The notes beneath the pieces are model-generated. The model was not told the DNA's origin and did not search any database. It saw only the letters and a list, made by a program, of their open reading frames with translations. A program made the position numbers and the translations under genes. A stretch of DNA of 64,000 bases from positions 2,418,001-2,482,000 of the forward strand of contig NZ_CP126247.1 in the NCBI RefSeq assembly GCF_030142155.1, in the 5' to 3' direction. The DNA is from Arthrobacter sp. zg-Y820 (lineage in GTDB: Bacteria; Actinomycetota; Actinomycetes; Actinomycetales; Micrococcaceae). This document shows, in pieces, positions 55,244 to 62,369 of the stretch (positions within the stretch are counted from its first letter, which is position 1; each line of letters opens with the position of its first letter).

Positions 55244-55891
55244 TCAGTCCTCGACCGGGGCTGCGCCCTTGTCCTGGTCAGTTCCGCCGCCGCCCGTGAC
55301 GCCGCCGGCATGCGCGGAGATCTTGTCGAAGAAGCCGTACTCCAGTGCTTCCGGAGCCGTGAACCACTTGTCGCGGTCGTTGTCCTTCAGGATGGTTTCC
55401 ACCGACTGGCCGGTCTGCTCGGCCGTGAGCTCGGCCATGACCTGCTTCATGTGCAGGATCAGTTCAGCCTGGATGCGGATGTCGGAGGCGGTGCCGCCGA
55501 TGCCGCCGGAGGGCTGGTGCATGAGGATGCGGGCATGCGGCGTGGCGTAGCGCTTGCCCTTGGTGCCGGAGGAGAGCAGGAACTGTCCCATGGACGCTGC
55601 CAGCCCGGTTGCCACGGTGACGACGTCGTTCGGGATGAACTGCATCGTGTCGTAGATGGCCATTCCGGCCGTCACCGATCCGCCCGGAGAGTTGATGTAA
55701 AGGAAGATGTCCTTCTCAGGGTCTTCTGCGGAGAGCAGCAGCAGCTGAGAGCAGATGGCATTCGCGTTGTCATCCCGGACTTCCGAGCCCAACCAGATGA
55801 TCCGCTCGCGCAGCAGACGGTTGTAGATGTAGTCGTCCCGGCTAGCCGGGTCCACCGTTGCCATTGTGGGTGTGTTGGGTGCAATTGCCAT
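55244..55891 (-). CDS. clpP1: ATP-dependent Clp protease proteolytic subunit ClpP1
   Basis: The 215-residue product has the triad: Ser in [17 protein letters not shown], His in [11 protein letters not shown] and Asp in [40 protein letters not shown] is the ClpP1 N-terminal pattern. The last ~15 residues are a Gly-rich tail. It is the first gene of clpP1-clpP2, with a ClgR-like site 121 bases upstream. Confidence 0.96.
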   Translation of the reverse strand: MAIAPNTPTMATVDPASRDDYIYNRLLRERIIWLGSEVRDDNANAICSQLLLLSAEDPEKDIFLYINSPGGSVTAGMAIYDTMQFIPNDVVTVATGLAASMGQFLLSSGTKGKRYATPHARILMHQPSGGIGGTASDIRIQAELILHMKQVMAELTAEQTGQSVETILKDNDRDKWFTAPEALEYGFFDKISAHAGGVTGGGGTDQDKGAAPVED

Positions 55892-56011
55892 ACTGAGTGA
55901 CCTCTCGCTCTGGCGGGGTACAGAACCGCTAACCGCGTCAGCTGGTCCCGCCGTTTATCTCTTCTAGGACACTAACCTGTTGCGGCTGTGATCTGCTCGG
56001 GTTTTGCGGGC

Positions 56012-56029
56012 TGTTCGCTGACGGCGCAC
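56012..56029. promoter_or_regulatory. ClgR-box-like operator upstream of clpP1
   Basis: TGTTCGCTGACGGCGCAC fits 17 of 18 positions of the actinobacterial ClgR consensus WNNWCGCYNANRGCGWWS. ClgR activates clpP1P2 and clpC under proteolytic stress. It lies between tig and clpP1, 121 bases before the clpP1 start; the rest of the 315-base gap holds only the tig terminator. Confidence 0.6.
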
Positions 56030-56137
56030 GATGCCCGCCACAGCCCAAGGCAGGGGAAATCACGCGGCCGACGGCGGCTGGCACCGGCGCTTCCCCGGGT
56101 TCCGCACTGCGTGCTCCCCCGGTCTCCCTATTGCTTA

Positions 56138-56181
56138 AACGACGACGCCGCCTGCCCCTGCGGGCAAGCGGCGTCGTCGTC
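56138..56181 (-). terminator. Terminator after tig
   Basis: AACGACGACGCCGC and its complement flank an inner TGCCC/GGGCA stem, with TTT on the minus strand, 26 bases after the tig stop. Confidence 0.8.
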
Positions 56182-56206
56182 GTTCAGTTGTTCCCCGGCG
56201 GGAGGA

Positions 56207-57586
56207 TTATGCCTTGTCGCCGGTCTTCGACTCTTCGGCAACCTCAGCCTCGGGGGCTTCGGTTTCAGCGTCTGCAACGGGGGCTTCTTCGCCGGCGGGG
56301 CGGACGAAGTCGCTCAGGTCAATCTCGACACCTGCGGTGTCGGTGACCTTGGCCTGCTCCAGAACCTTGGCGAGGGCCTTGCGGCGGCGGACTTCGCCAA
56401 CCATCATCGGGACCTGGCCGCTCTGGTCGATCAGCTGCGCGAACTGGTTCGGATCCATGCCGTACTGGCCGGCAGCGGAGACGATGTAGTCGATCAGCTC
56501 GTTCTGGCTGACGCCTACCTCTTCCTTGTCGGCAACAGCGTCAAGGATGATTTCGTTCTTGAAGGCTGCGGCAGTGTTCTCGCGAACTTCTGCACGGTGC
56601 TCTTCGGTGTCGTGGTCTTCGCCCTGGGAGTGTGCGCTCTCAGAGTTGAAGTGCTGTTCCAGCTGCTCTTCGATGACGGATTCCGGAACCGGAACCTCGA
56701 TCATTTCCAGCAGCTTCTCCAGGACCTTGTCGCGGGCTTCGACGCCCTGCTCCATCAGCTTGGACTCTGCAGCGCGCTTGGTCAGGTCCTCGCGGAGTTC
56801 TTCGATGGTGTCGAATTCGCTGGCCAGCTGGGCGAAGTCGTCGTCGGCCTCGGGAAGCTCGCGCTCCTTGACGGCCTTGACCGTAACGGTGACGGTGGCG
56901 TCTTCGCCGGCGTGCTCGCCGCCGGCAAGCTTCGTCTCGAAGGTTGCGGACTCGTCAACGGACAGGCCGGTGACTGCTTCGTCCATGCCCTCGAGCATGG
57001 TGCCGGCGCCGACCTGGTAGGAAAGGTCTGCAGCGGAATCGATTTCTTCCTCGCCAACCTTGGCTACGAGATCCATGGTGAGGAAGTCGCCGTCGGCGGC
57101 CGGACGGTCAACCGTCTTGAGCGTGCCGAAGCGGCCGCGCAGTTCGTCCAGTGCCTTGGTGACGTCGTCGTCGGAAGCTTCAGCCGGCTCAACGGTGACC
57201 TCGAGGCCGGAGTAGTCCGGGAGCTCGATTTCGGGGCGGACATCCAGCTCGACGTTGAAGACCAGCTGGCCCTCGTCGGTGGCGGGGTCCGGAACTTCAC
57301 TGATTTCCACCTCGGGGCGGCTCATCGGACGGATACCCGTTTCCGATACAGCTTCCTGGTAGAAACCGTTCAGGCCGTCATTGATGGCGGTTTCCAGAAC
57401 GTAGCCGCGGCCAACGCGCTGGTCGATGAGCCTGTTGGGGACCTTGCCCTTGCGGAAGCCAGGCACCTGCACCTGAGTGGCGATGGTCTTGTAGGCCTCT
57501 TCGATGCTCGGCTTCAATTCCTCGAAAGGAACTTCGACAACGAGCTTTACCCGCGTGGGTGTGAGGTTTTCTACAGCGCTCTTCAC
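56207..57586 (-). CDS. tig: Trigger factor
   Basis: The 459-residue ribosome-associated chaperone and prolyl isomerase starts at GTG 57586 (AGGAGA seven bases upstream): [20 protein letters not shown]. The ribosome-binding signature is [18 protein letters not shown] (GFRxGKxP). The PPIase domain (about 155-240) includes [18 protein letters not shown] and an [10 protein letters not shown] segment. The helical C-terminal domain ends in an acidic tail ([20 protein letters not shown]). A 32-codon upstream extension overlaps the tRNA-Pro gene and is rejected. Confidence 0.96.
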   Translation of the reverse strand: MKSAVENLTPTRVKLVVEVPFEELKPSIEEAYKTIATQVQVPGFRKGKVPNRLIDQRVGRGYVLETAINDGLNGFYQEAVSETGIRPMSRPEVEISEVPDPATDEGQLVFNVELDVRPEIELPDYSGLEVTVEPAEASDDDVTKALDELRGRFGTLKTVDRPAADGDFLTMDLVAKVGEEEIDSAADLSYQVGAGTMLEGMDEAVTGLSVDESATFETKLAGGEHAGEDATVTVTVKAVKERELPEADDDFAQLASEFDTIEELREDLTKRAAESKLMEQGVEARDKVLEKLLEMIEVPVPESVIEEQLEQHFNSESAHSQGEDHDTEEHRAEVRENTAAAFKNEIILDAVADKEEVGVSQNELIDYIVSAAGQYGMDPNQFAQLIDQSGQVPMMVGEVRRRKALAKVLEQAKVTDTAGVEIDLSDFVRPAGEEAPVADAETEAPEAEVAEESKTGDKA

Positions 57587-57641
57587 AGCGTAGTTCTCCT
57601 GAGGGTTCTGGGATTGGGTCTGCACCATGTGTACTACAGAG

Positions 57642-57715
57642 TCGGGGTGACAGGATTTGAACCTGCGACTTCCTGCTCCCAAAGCAGGCGCTCTTCCAAG
57701 CTGAGCTACACCCCG
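57642..57715 (-). tRNA. tRNA-Pro (TGG)
   Basis: A 74-nt cloverleaf without encoded CCA. The acceptor is CGGGGTG/CACCCCG, the anticodon loop TTTGGGA gives TGG, and the T-loop is TTCAAAT. It lies just upstream of tig on the same strand. Confidence 0.96.
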
Positions 57716-57817
57716 TCAGTGCAACTGACAGCCTACCGGCATGCAGGGACATGTGCACAATTGGGTGTGGCCCGAACCTCCCGGAAGCCCGGTTCGGCAG
57801 GGGATTTCCGAACCACT

Positions 57818-57849
57818 GTTTTACCGTGCTAAGGTAAAACCTGCCTTAG
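57818..57849. promoter_or_regulatory. Two overlapping inverted repeats upstream of tRNA-Gly
   Basis: GTTTTACC-N7-GGTAAAAC (57818-57840) is a perfect 8-bp inverted repeat and overlaps CTAAGG-N9-CCTTAG (57829-57849). It ends seven bases before the tRNA-Gly gene and may be an operator or overlap the promoter. Confidence 0.5.
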
Positions 57850-57856
57850 GGCGCCG

Positions 57857-57927
57857 GGGGATGTAGCTCAATGGTAGAGCCTCAGTTTTCCAAACTGATC
57901 ACGCGGGTTCGATTCCCGTCATCCCCT
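57857..57927 (+). tRNA. tRNA-Gly (TCC)
   Basis: A 71-nt gene without encoded CCA. The acceptor is GGGGATG/CATCCCC, the anticodon loop TTTCCAA gives TCC, and the T-loop is TTCGATT. It is divergent from tRNA-Pro, 141 bases away. Confidence 0.96.
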
Positions 57928-57958
57928 CAGGAGAATATATCCGGCTGTTGCCGGCTTT

Positions 57959-57993
57959 GAAAGGGTCTTCCGCTTCGGCGGGGGGCCTTTTTC
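57959..57993 (+). terminator. Terminator of tRNA-Gly
   Basis: AAAGG...CCGC-TTCG-GCGG...CCTTTTT hairpin ending in five T, 31 bases after the tRNA. Confidence 0.8.
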
Positions 57994-58123
57994 ATTTGTC
58001 CCGTCTGTTGCATAACCCGTGTCGTCCTCTTCCTTTCCGTCCTTCGCGCACCTTTGGTTTGCGAGGTGGCACTTGCGGGCCGGACCGGGTCGGCTGTGCC
58101 TGGGAGCCTGGAAGCCTGGGTGC

Positions 58124-58161
58124 TGGGAGCCAGCGTGTTGGGAGCCAGCGTGTTGGGAGCC
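58124..58161. repeat. 15-bp tandem repeat in non-coding DNA
   Basis: TGGGAGCCAGCGTGT occurs at 58124-58138 and 58139-58153, then a partial third copy. It is surrounded by further degenerate GGGAGCC/GGAAGCC units. Confidence 0.85.
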
Positions 58162-58297
58162 TAGAACTTTGGGGCCTGGCGCCCGTGCTTGGGAACCGGG
58201 ACCCGGGAACCTGCGTCTTGCGCGCCTGTGCTTTTTGCGCCGTCCGGGCCGCTAAACTCTTGCCACGATCCAACCCAGTTCCGCGGAGGTGAATGAG

Positions 58298-58762
58298 ATG
58301 GCCCAAACGACTGCCCACGCAGGCCCTGCCGGACCGGCGCTCACCGCACTCCAGGTCAGTGCGGCTCTGCGGCACGAAGGGCTCCGTGCGACCATCCCCC
58401 GTCTCGACGTATATCGCGCTCTCGCGGTGTCCGGAGGGCACAGGTCAGCGGATGATCTGGCCGGGATGCTCGCAGCCGACGGCGGAACCGTCCAGCGCAC
58501 AAGCGTCTACAACGCCCTGCGGGCACTGGTGGATGCCGGACTTGTCCAAGTGGTGCAGGCCGGCCCCGGAACCACCCTGTACGAGCTGCGCGGCAGCGAT
58601 CACCACCATTTCCTGTGCCGCGATTGCGGAACAATCACCGATGTCCCTGCGGGCAGCGAGGTCCCGCCGCTGCTGGACATGAACATCCCGGGAGCCCGAG
58701 TGGATTCCGCCCAGGTGGTCCTGCGCGGACTGTGTGCCGATTGCCTGGAGCCGCGGGGCTAG
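58298..58762 (+). CDS. Fur family transcriptional repressor
   Basis: The 154-residue product has a winged helix (ALQVSAALRHEGLRATIPRL, then GTVQRTSVYNALRALVDAGL) and a metal-binding dimerisation domain with the sensor segment SDHHHFLCRDCGTITDVPAG. Cys pairs CRDC and CADC form a structural zinc site. ATG 58298 has GGAGG eight bases upstream. The metal (iron, zinc or peroxide sensing) cannot be settled from this sequence. No catalase or transporter gene is adjacent. The next gene is an HNH protein, so the target is elsewhere or is the gene itself. Confidence 0.92.
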   Translation: MAQTTAHAGPAGPALTALQVSAALRHEGLRATIPRLDVYRALAVSGGHRSADDLAGMLAADGGTVQRTSVYNALRALVDAGLVQVVQAGPGTTLYELRGSDHHHFLCRDCGTITDVPAGSEVPPLLDMNIPGARVDSAQVVLRGLCADCLEPRG

Positions 58763-58885
58763 ATGTAACTCTCGGACCGGGGTGCCTCCTCGCCATCCTC
58801 AGTTCAGCAGCAGTTCACAGTGCCAGGTGGATTTTCGAGTAAGTGTCCAGTAATGGCCCACCGCGGTAACTGTGGTTCGGATCAC

Positions 58886-58891
58886 TAAAAT
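58886..58891 (+). promoter_or_regulatory. -10 element for a leaderless DUF222-HNH transcript
   Basis: TAAAAT (a TANNNT hexamer) ends exactly seven bases before ATG 58899, and there is no Shine-Dalgarno sequence. This is the arrangement of leaderless mRNAs in Actinobacteria. Confidence 0.5.
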
Positions 58892-58898
58892 AGAAGAC

Positions 58899-60722
58899 AT
58901 GTACTACTCCCCAGCTGGCAAAGACGACAGCCGAGCTCCCGGCCCCGACGCTTCCAGTGCGTCGCCCAACGCGTTGAGCACTGGGTCGTTGACGGCCTCC
59001 GGGGCTTCGAAAGGAGCCGCAGCAGGAGTCGCCAGGGGTGTGGAGGGTTTGGAGGCCGCGGAGCGGGTCTGCCTGATCAACGAGATCCGGGCGTTGGAGG
59101 AATTGAAGTGCGTCATCGCCGCCGCCCAGGCCAAGGCCGCGGCGGCCTTTGACGCTTCCACCCGCCGCGCCCAGGCCCGGGCCGGCCTGAAGGACGAGCA
59201 GCTGGGTCGGGGTGTGGCCGCGCAACTGGCCCTGGCGCGGCGGGACTCTCCGCATAACGGTGCCAAACTGCTGGGCCTGGCCCGGATCCTGACCACCGAA
59301 ATGCCGCACACCCTGCACGCCCTCTCCACCGGGGTGATCAACGAGTGGCGGGCCACGCTCCTGGTCCGCGAGACCGCCTGCCTGACCCTGGCCGACCGGC
59401 AGAAAGTCGATGAACAGATCGCCGGGAACCCCGCGGACCTGGAACAGCTCGGAGACCGGAAGCTGATCGCCCGGATCAAGTCCCTGTCCTACGGTCTGGA
59501 CCCGCATGCCGTGGTCAACCGTGCCGCGCATGCCGTTTCCCAACGGTATGTGTCCTGCCGTCCGGCCCCGGACACCATGACGTATCTGACCGCGCTGCTG
59601 CCGGTGGCGCAAGGGGTGGGCGTGTTCGCGGCGCTAACCCGGGACGCGGACCGGCTGCGGGCGTCCGGGGACCCGCGGACGAAGGGCCAGATTATGGCCG
59701 ACACCCTCGTGGAACGCACCACCGGACAGGCCCGGGCCGAGGACGTGCGGGTCGAGGTGCAACTGATCATGACGGACCGGACCCTGCTGCACGGCATCCT
59801 GCCCCCAGACACAAACACAAACACAGACACAGACACAGACACAGACACGGGCACGGGCACAAATACGGACACGGGCACGAATACAGTTGCGGACACGGCT
59901 GCGGAGCTGGACGCTGCCAGGACATCTGCGGACACCAAAGACCCCGGGACCGCGAGCTTTGGCGGGATAGCAGCCGGCCGGCAACTGGAATCTTTCGTGC
60001 CCGACGGAGCCGAACCGGCCGTGCTAGCCGGATACGGAATCATTCCCGCGCAGTGGGCCCGGGACCTGATCCGCGGTCCCAACCCGGTTCCGGACGATCC
60101 CAGCCCGGACAGACCGGATCCCGGGGACAGAGACCAGGACCGGGGTCCCGCCCCTAAACCGGCCCGTGGTCCTGCCCCTAATCAGGCCCATGGTCCCGCC
60201 CGTAACCCGGCCCGTGGTCCCGCCCCTAATCCGGCCCCTAACTGGGCCCGTGATCCGGGCAGCGCCACAGCCGGCTGGGGTACGGTGGCGCGGCGGCCGG
60301 ATCCGCGCACCGAAGTCTGGCTCCGCCGGCTCTACGTCGCCCCGAACTCGGGGCAACTGACCGCGATGGATTCCCGGGCACGCCTCGTCCCCGGCGGCCT
60401 GGCCCGGCTGATCGCAGCCCGCGACCAGATCTGCCGAACCCCGTGGTGCGGAGCACCGATCCGCCACTACGACCACATCACCCCCGTCCGCGAGGGCGGA
60501 CCAACCAGTGCCGAGAACATTCAAGGACTCTGCGAGGCCTGCAACCAAGCCAAGGAAGCACCAGGCTGGAGCGCAAACGCGGTCGGGGATCGCCAACCGG
60601 ACCGCCACACAGTGGACACAATCACTCCTACCGGACACACCTACCGGTCCACGGCGCCGCAACTCCCGCAATCATCTGCTGCTTCCCGTGCTTCCACAGC
60701 GCCGATGCTGCCGGCACCATGA
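58899..60722 (+). CDS. DUF222 and HNH endonuclease domain protein (13E12-repeat family)
   Basis: The 607-residue protein has an N-terminal DUF222 region (about 40-290: LINEIRALEELKCVIAAAQA, STGVINEWRATLLVRETACL, MADTLVERTTGQARAEDVRV), then a disordered low-complexity linker with two minisatellites (DTNTDTD-type and GPAPNPAR-type), and a C-terminal HNH nuclease domain (about 500-565: RDQICRTPWCGAPIRHYDHI, then EGGPTSAENIQGLCEACNQA, with the CxxxxC-like and C-x-x-C zinc pairs and the catalytic His in HYDHI). The family occurs in many copies per actinobacterial genome and may be related to mobile or self-splicing elements; its biological role is not settled. Confidence 0.92.
   Translation: MYYSPAGKDDSRAPGPDASSASPNALSTGSLTASGASKGAAAGVARGVEGLEAAERVCLINEIRALEELKCVIAAAQAKAAAAFDASTRRAQARAGLKDEQLGRGVAAQLALARRDSPHNGAKLLGLARILTTEMPHTLHALSTGVINEWRATLLVRETACLTLADRQKVDEQIAGNPADLEQLGDRKLIARIKSLSYGLDPHAVVNRAAHAVSQRYVSCRPAPDTMTYLTALLPVAQGVGVFAALTRDADRLRASGDPRTKGQIMADTLVERTTGQARAEDVRVEVQLIMTDRTLLHGILPPDTNTNTDTDTDTDTGTGTNTDTGTNTVADTAAELDAARTSADTKDPGTASFGGIAAGRQLESFVPDGAEPAVLAGYGIIPAQWARDLIRGPNPVPDDPSPDRPDPGDRDQDRGPAPKPARGPAPNQAHGPARNPARGPAPNPAPNWARDPGSATAGWGTVARRPDPRTEVWLRRLYVAPNSGQLTAMDSRARLVPGGLARLIAARDQICRTPWCGAPIRHYDHITPVREGGPTSAENIQGLCEACNQAKEAPGWSANAVGDRQPDRHTVDTITPTGHTYRSTAPQLPQSSAASRASTAPMLPAP
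59807..59898 (+). repeat. Intragenic minisatellite encoding alternating Asp/Thr/Asn/Gly
   Basis: Units of ACAGAC, ACAAAC and ACGGGC encode T-D-T-D, T-N-T-N and T-G-T-G runs inside the disordered linker of the DUF222-HNH gene. The third base is constant, giving a six-base period. Confidence 0.9.
60144..60254 (+). repeat. Intragenic 24-bp minisatellite encoding GPAPNPAR-like octapeptides
   Basis: Four near-copies of GGTCCCGCCCCTAA plus CCGGCCCGT-type sequence encode GPAPKPAR, GPAPNQAH, GPARNPAR and GPAPNPAP. It is in frame, within the same linker. Confidence 0.88.
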
Positions 60723-60733
60723 CTCCGCTTCTG

Positions 60734-61621
60734 TCAGTGCTCCTGGCAGACCGGACACCAGTAGAGCTTGCGGGCACCCATCTCGGTGCCGGCAACGGTC
60801 ATGCCGCACCGCCGGCAGGGCAGGCCGGTGCGCTGATAGACATAATGCGCTTCCTCGCGGGGGACCGGATCGGCCTGGCTCTCCCGGTCTGCCGGCAAGG
60901 TGGTGATGATCCTGCCTTGGGCTACGCCGTCGTGCATAACGGAGACAATGTCAGCCCACAGCGCCGCCGCTTCGTCCTCCCTCACATCCCGGCCCAAGCG
61001 CCAGGGCGAGAGCCGCTGCAGGAAGAGCACCTCTGCACGGTAGACGTTGCCGACCCCGGCCAGGATCTCCTGATTCATCAGCAGCAAGCCCACCGGAGAA
61101 GCACGCCGGCGGAGCCGGGCAATAAAGTCTGCTTCATCGGCGCCGTCCTGCAGCGGGTCGGGGCCGAGGCGCGCAACGACTGCGGCGCGCTCGGCGTCGG
61201 TGATCACCTCACATGCCGTGGGGCCGCGAAGGTCCGCCCAGCCGTGCGGCGACACCAGACGAACACGGACCGCGCCCTTGGGAGCAGGCGGACCTGCATA
61301 GGCGGCGCCGTCGTCCTCGGAAGCTACCTCCCGCTCCCCCACCTTCCGCGGTGCACCGATGCTGGATGCTCCCAGAAAGGTCGAGTCACCGCCGAAATCG
61401 AAGGCACCGTAGAGACCGAGGTGGATGCGCAGGAACAGGTCATTGTCGAAGCCCAGGAAGAGCTGCTTGCCGTGCGCCGCCGCATCAACCAGAACCCGGC
61501 CGTCGAGCCGGGCAGCTCCCGCGGAGAACCGTCCCTGCGGACTGGACACTTCAAGCCGTTGCCCGGCAAACACCGAGCTGAACTGCCGGGCGAGCCGGTG
61601 AATCGAATGCCCTTCCGGCAT
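60734..61621 (-). CDS. Formamidopyrimidine/endonuclease VIII-type DNA glycosylase (Nei2-like)
   Basis: The 295-residue Fpg/Nei family protein begins MPEGHSIHRLARQFSSVFAG with the catalytic N-terminal Pro and Glu, and has QGRFSAG, GKQLFLGFDNDLFLRIHLGL, then the helix-two-turn-helix with LLLMNQEILAGVGNVYRAE. A C-terminal zinc finger (CRRCGMTVAG ... YWCPVCQ) is present. It resembles actinobacterial Nei2. It removes oxidised pyrimidines and cuts the AP site. ATG 61621 is upstream of everything needed. Confidence 0.94.
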   Translation of the reverse strand: MPEGHSIHRLARQFSSVFAGQRLEVSSPQGRFSAGAARLDGRVLVDAAAHGKQLFLGFDNDLFLRIHLGLYGAFDFGGDSTFLGASSIGAPRKVGEREVASEDDGAAYAGPPAPKGAVRVRLVSPHGWADLRGPTACEVITDAERAAVVARLGPDPLQDGADEADFIARLRRRASPVGLLLMNQEILAGVGNVYRAEVLFLQRLSPWRLGRDVREDEAAALWADIVSVMHDGVAQGRIITTLPADRESQADPVPREEAHYVYQRTGLPCRRCGMTVAGTEMGARKLYWCPVCQEH

Positions 61622-61637
61622 CAGGACACCTCAGGCA

Positions 61638-62114
61638 TCAGGAGCCCGCGATGGTTCCGGTGGTTTCATATTCGGCGATTTTTGCGATCCGGCGGTTGTG
61701 GCGCTCGGCGTTGCTGTAAGGCTCCGCCAGGAACGCCTCGATGATTTCCGTGGCTTCGTCCACCGTGTGCTGGCGGCCGCCGACGGCGATCACGTTGGCG
61801 TCGTTGTGCTCGCGGGCCAGTTTGGCGGTGGACAGATTCCAGGCGAGCGCCGCACGGATGCCGCGGACCTTGTTGGCGGCGATCTGCTCACCGTTGCCCG
61901 AGCCTCCCAGCACGATGCCCAAAGAGTCGATACCGCTCTGCTGATCGACCACCACGGCTTCGGCGGCAGCGATGCAGAACTCCGGGTAATCGTCCTCGGC
62001 GTCGTAAGCCTGCGGGCCGTGGTCCACCATGTCGTAGCCCTTGTCCCGAAGGTGAGCCAGAAGGTGGGCACTGAGTTCCATGCCCGCGTGGTCGGTTGCT
62101 ATGTGGACGCGCAT
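61638..62114 (-). CDS. rpiB: Ribose-5-phosphate isomerase B
   Basis: The 158-residue product begins MRVHIATDHAGMELSAHLLA. VVDHGPQ-like segment (MVDHGPQAYD) and LGIVLGGSGNGEQIAANKVR follow. In this actinobacterial type the proton-transfer residue is Glu in GNGEQ rather than the Cys of E. coli RpiB, as in M. tuberculosis. NVIAVGGRQH and AEPYSNAERHNRRIAKIAEYE end the protein. It interconverts ribose 5-phosphate and ribulose 5-phosphate. GGATGG precedes the ATG at 62114. It is 16 bases from the nei2-like gene. Confidence 0.95.
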   Translation of the reverse strand: MRVHIATDHAGMELSAHLLAHLRDKGYDMVDHGPQAYDAEDDYPEFCIAAAEAVVVDQQSGIDSLGIVLGGSGNGEQIAANKVRGIRAALAWNLSTAKLAREHNDANVIAVGGRQHTVDEATEIIEAFLAEPYSNAERHNRRIAKIAEYETTGTIAGS

Positions 62115-62369
62115 GTTCCATCCGTTTCGTGTGGTGGGGAAATCCTGCGGTACCAGCCTAGCCGCTGACCGGCGGGCACAAATAATGGGCAGAGCAGTCA
62201 CCGGCACCGGCGGGGCGGCCGCCAGCACCCAGCAATTTTCTGCCGCCAATATGCAGTTCCTTTCTTTTCTGAGCGCCAACCAGTGAGACAATGTTGCAAT
62301 TGTTTAAAGTCGCCAAGCCGATTTCCACGGGCCGGCAGACACCCCTTCGCATATTGGAAAGGCAACACC

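Larger units (their letters stand above)
57928..58297. other. Gap between tRNA-Gly and a Fur-family gene (370 bases): terminator and a 15-bp repeat, no gene
   Basis: Besides the terminator (57959-57993) and the repeat at 58124-58161, only G-rich low-complexity sequence (many GGGAGCC/GGGAACC units) is present. Confidence 0.6.

Noticed and set aside
57829..57849. IdeR/DtxR iron box upstream of tRNA-Gly
   Set aside because: CTAAGG...CCTTAG is reminiscent of the half-sites but the spacing and 19-bp consensus do not fit.
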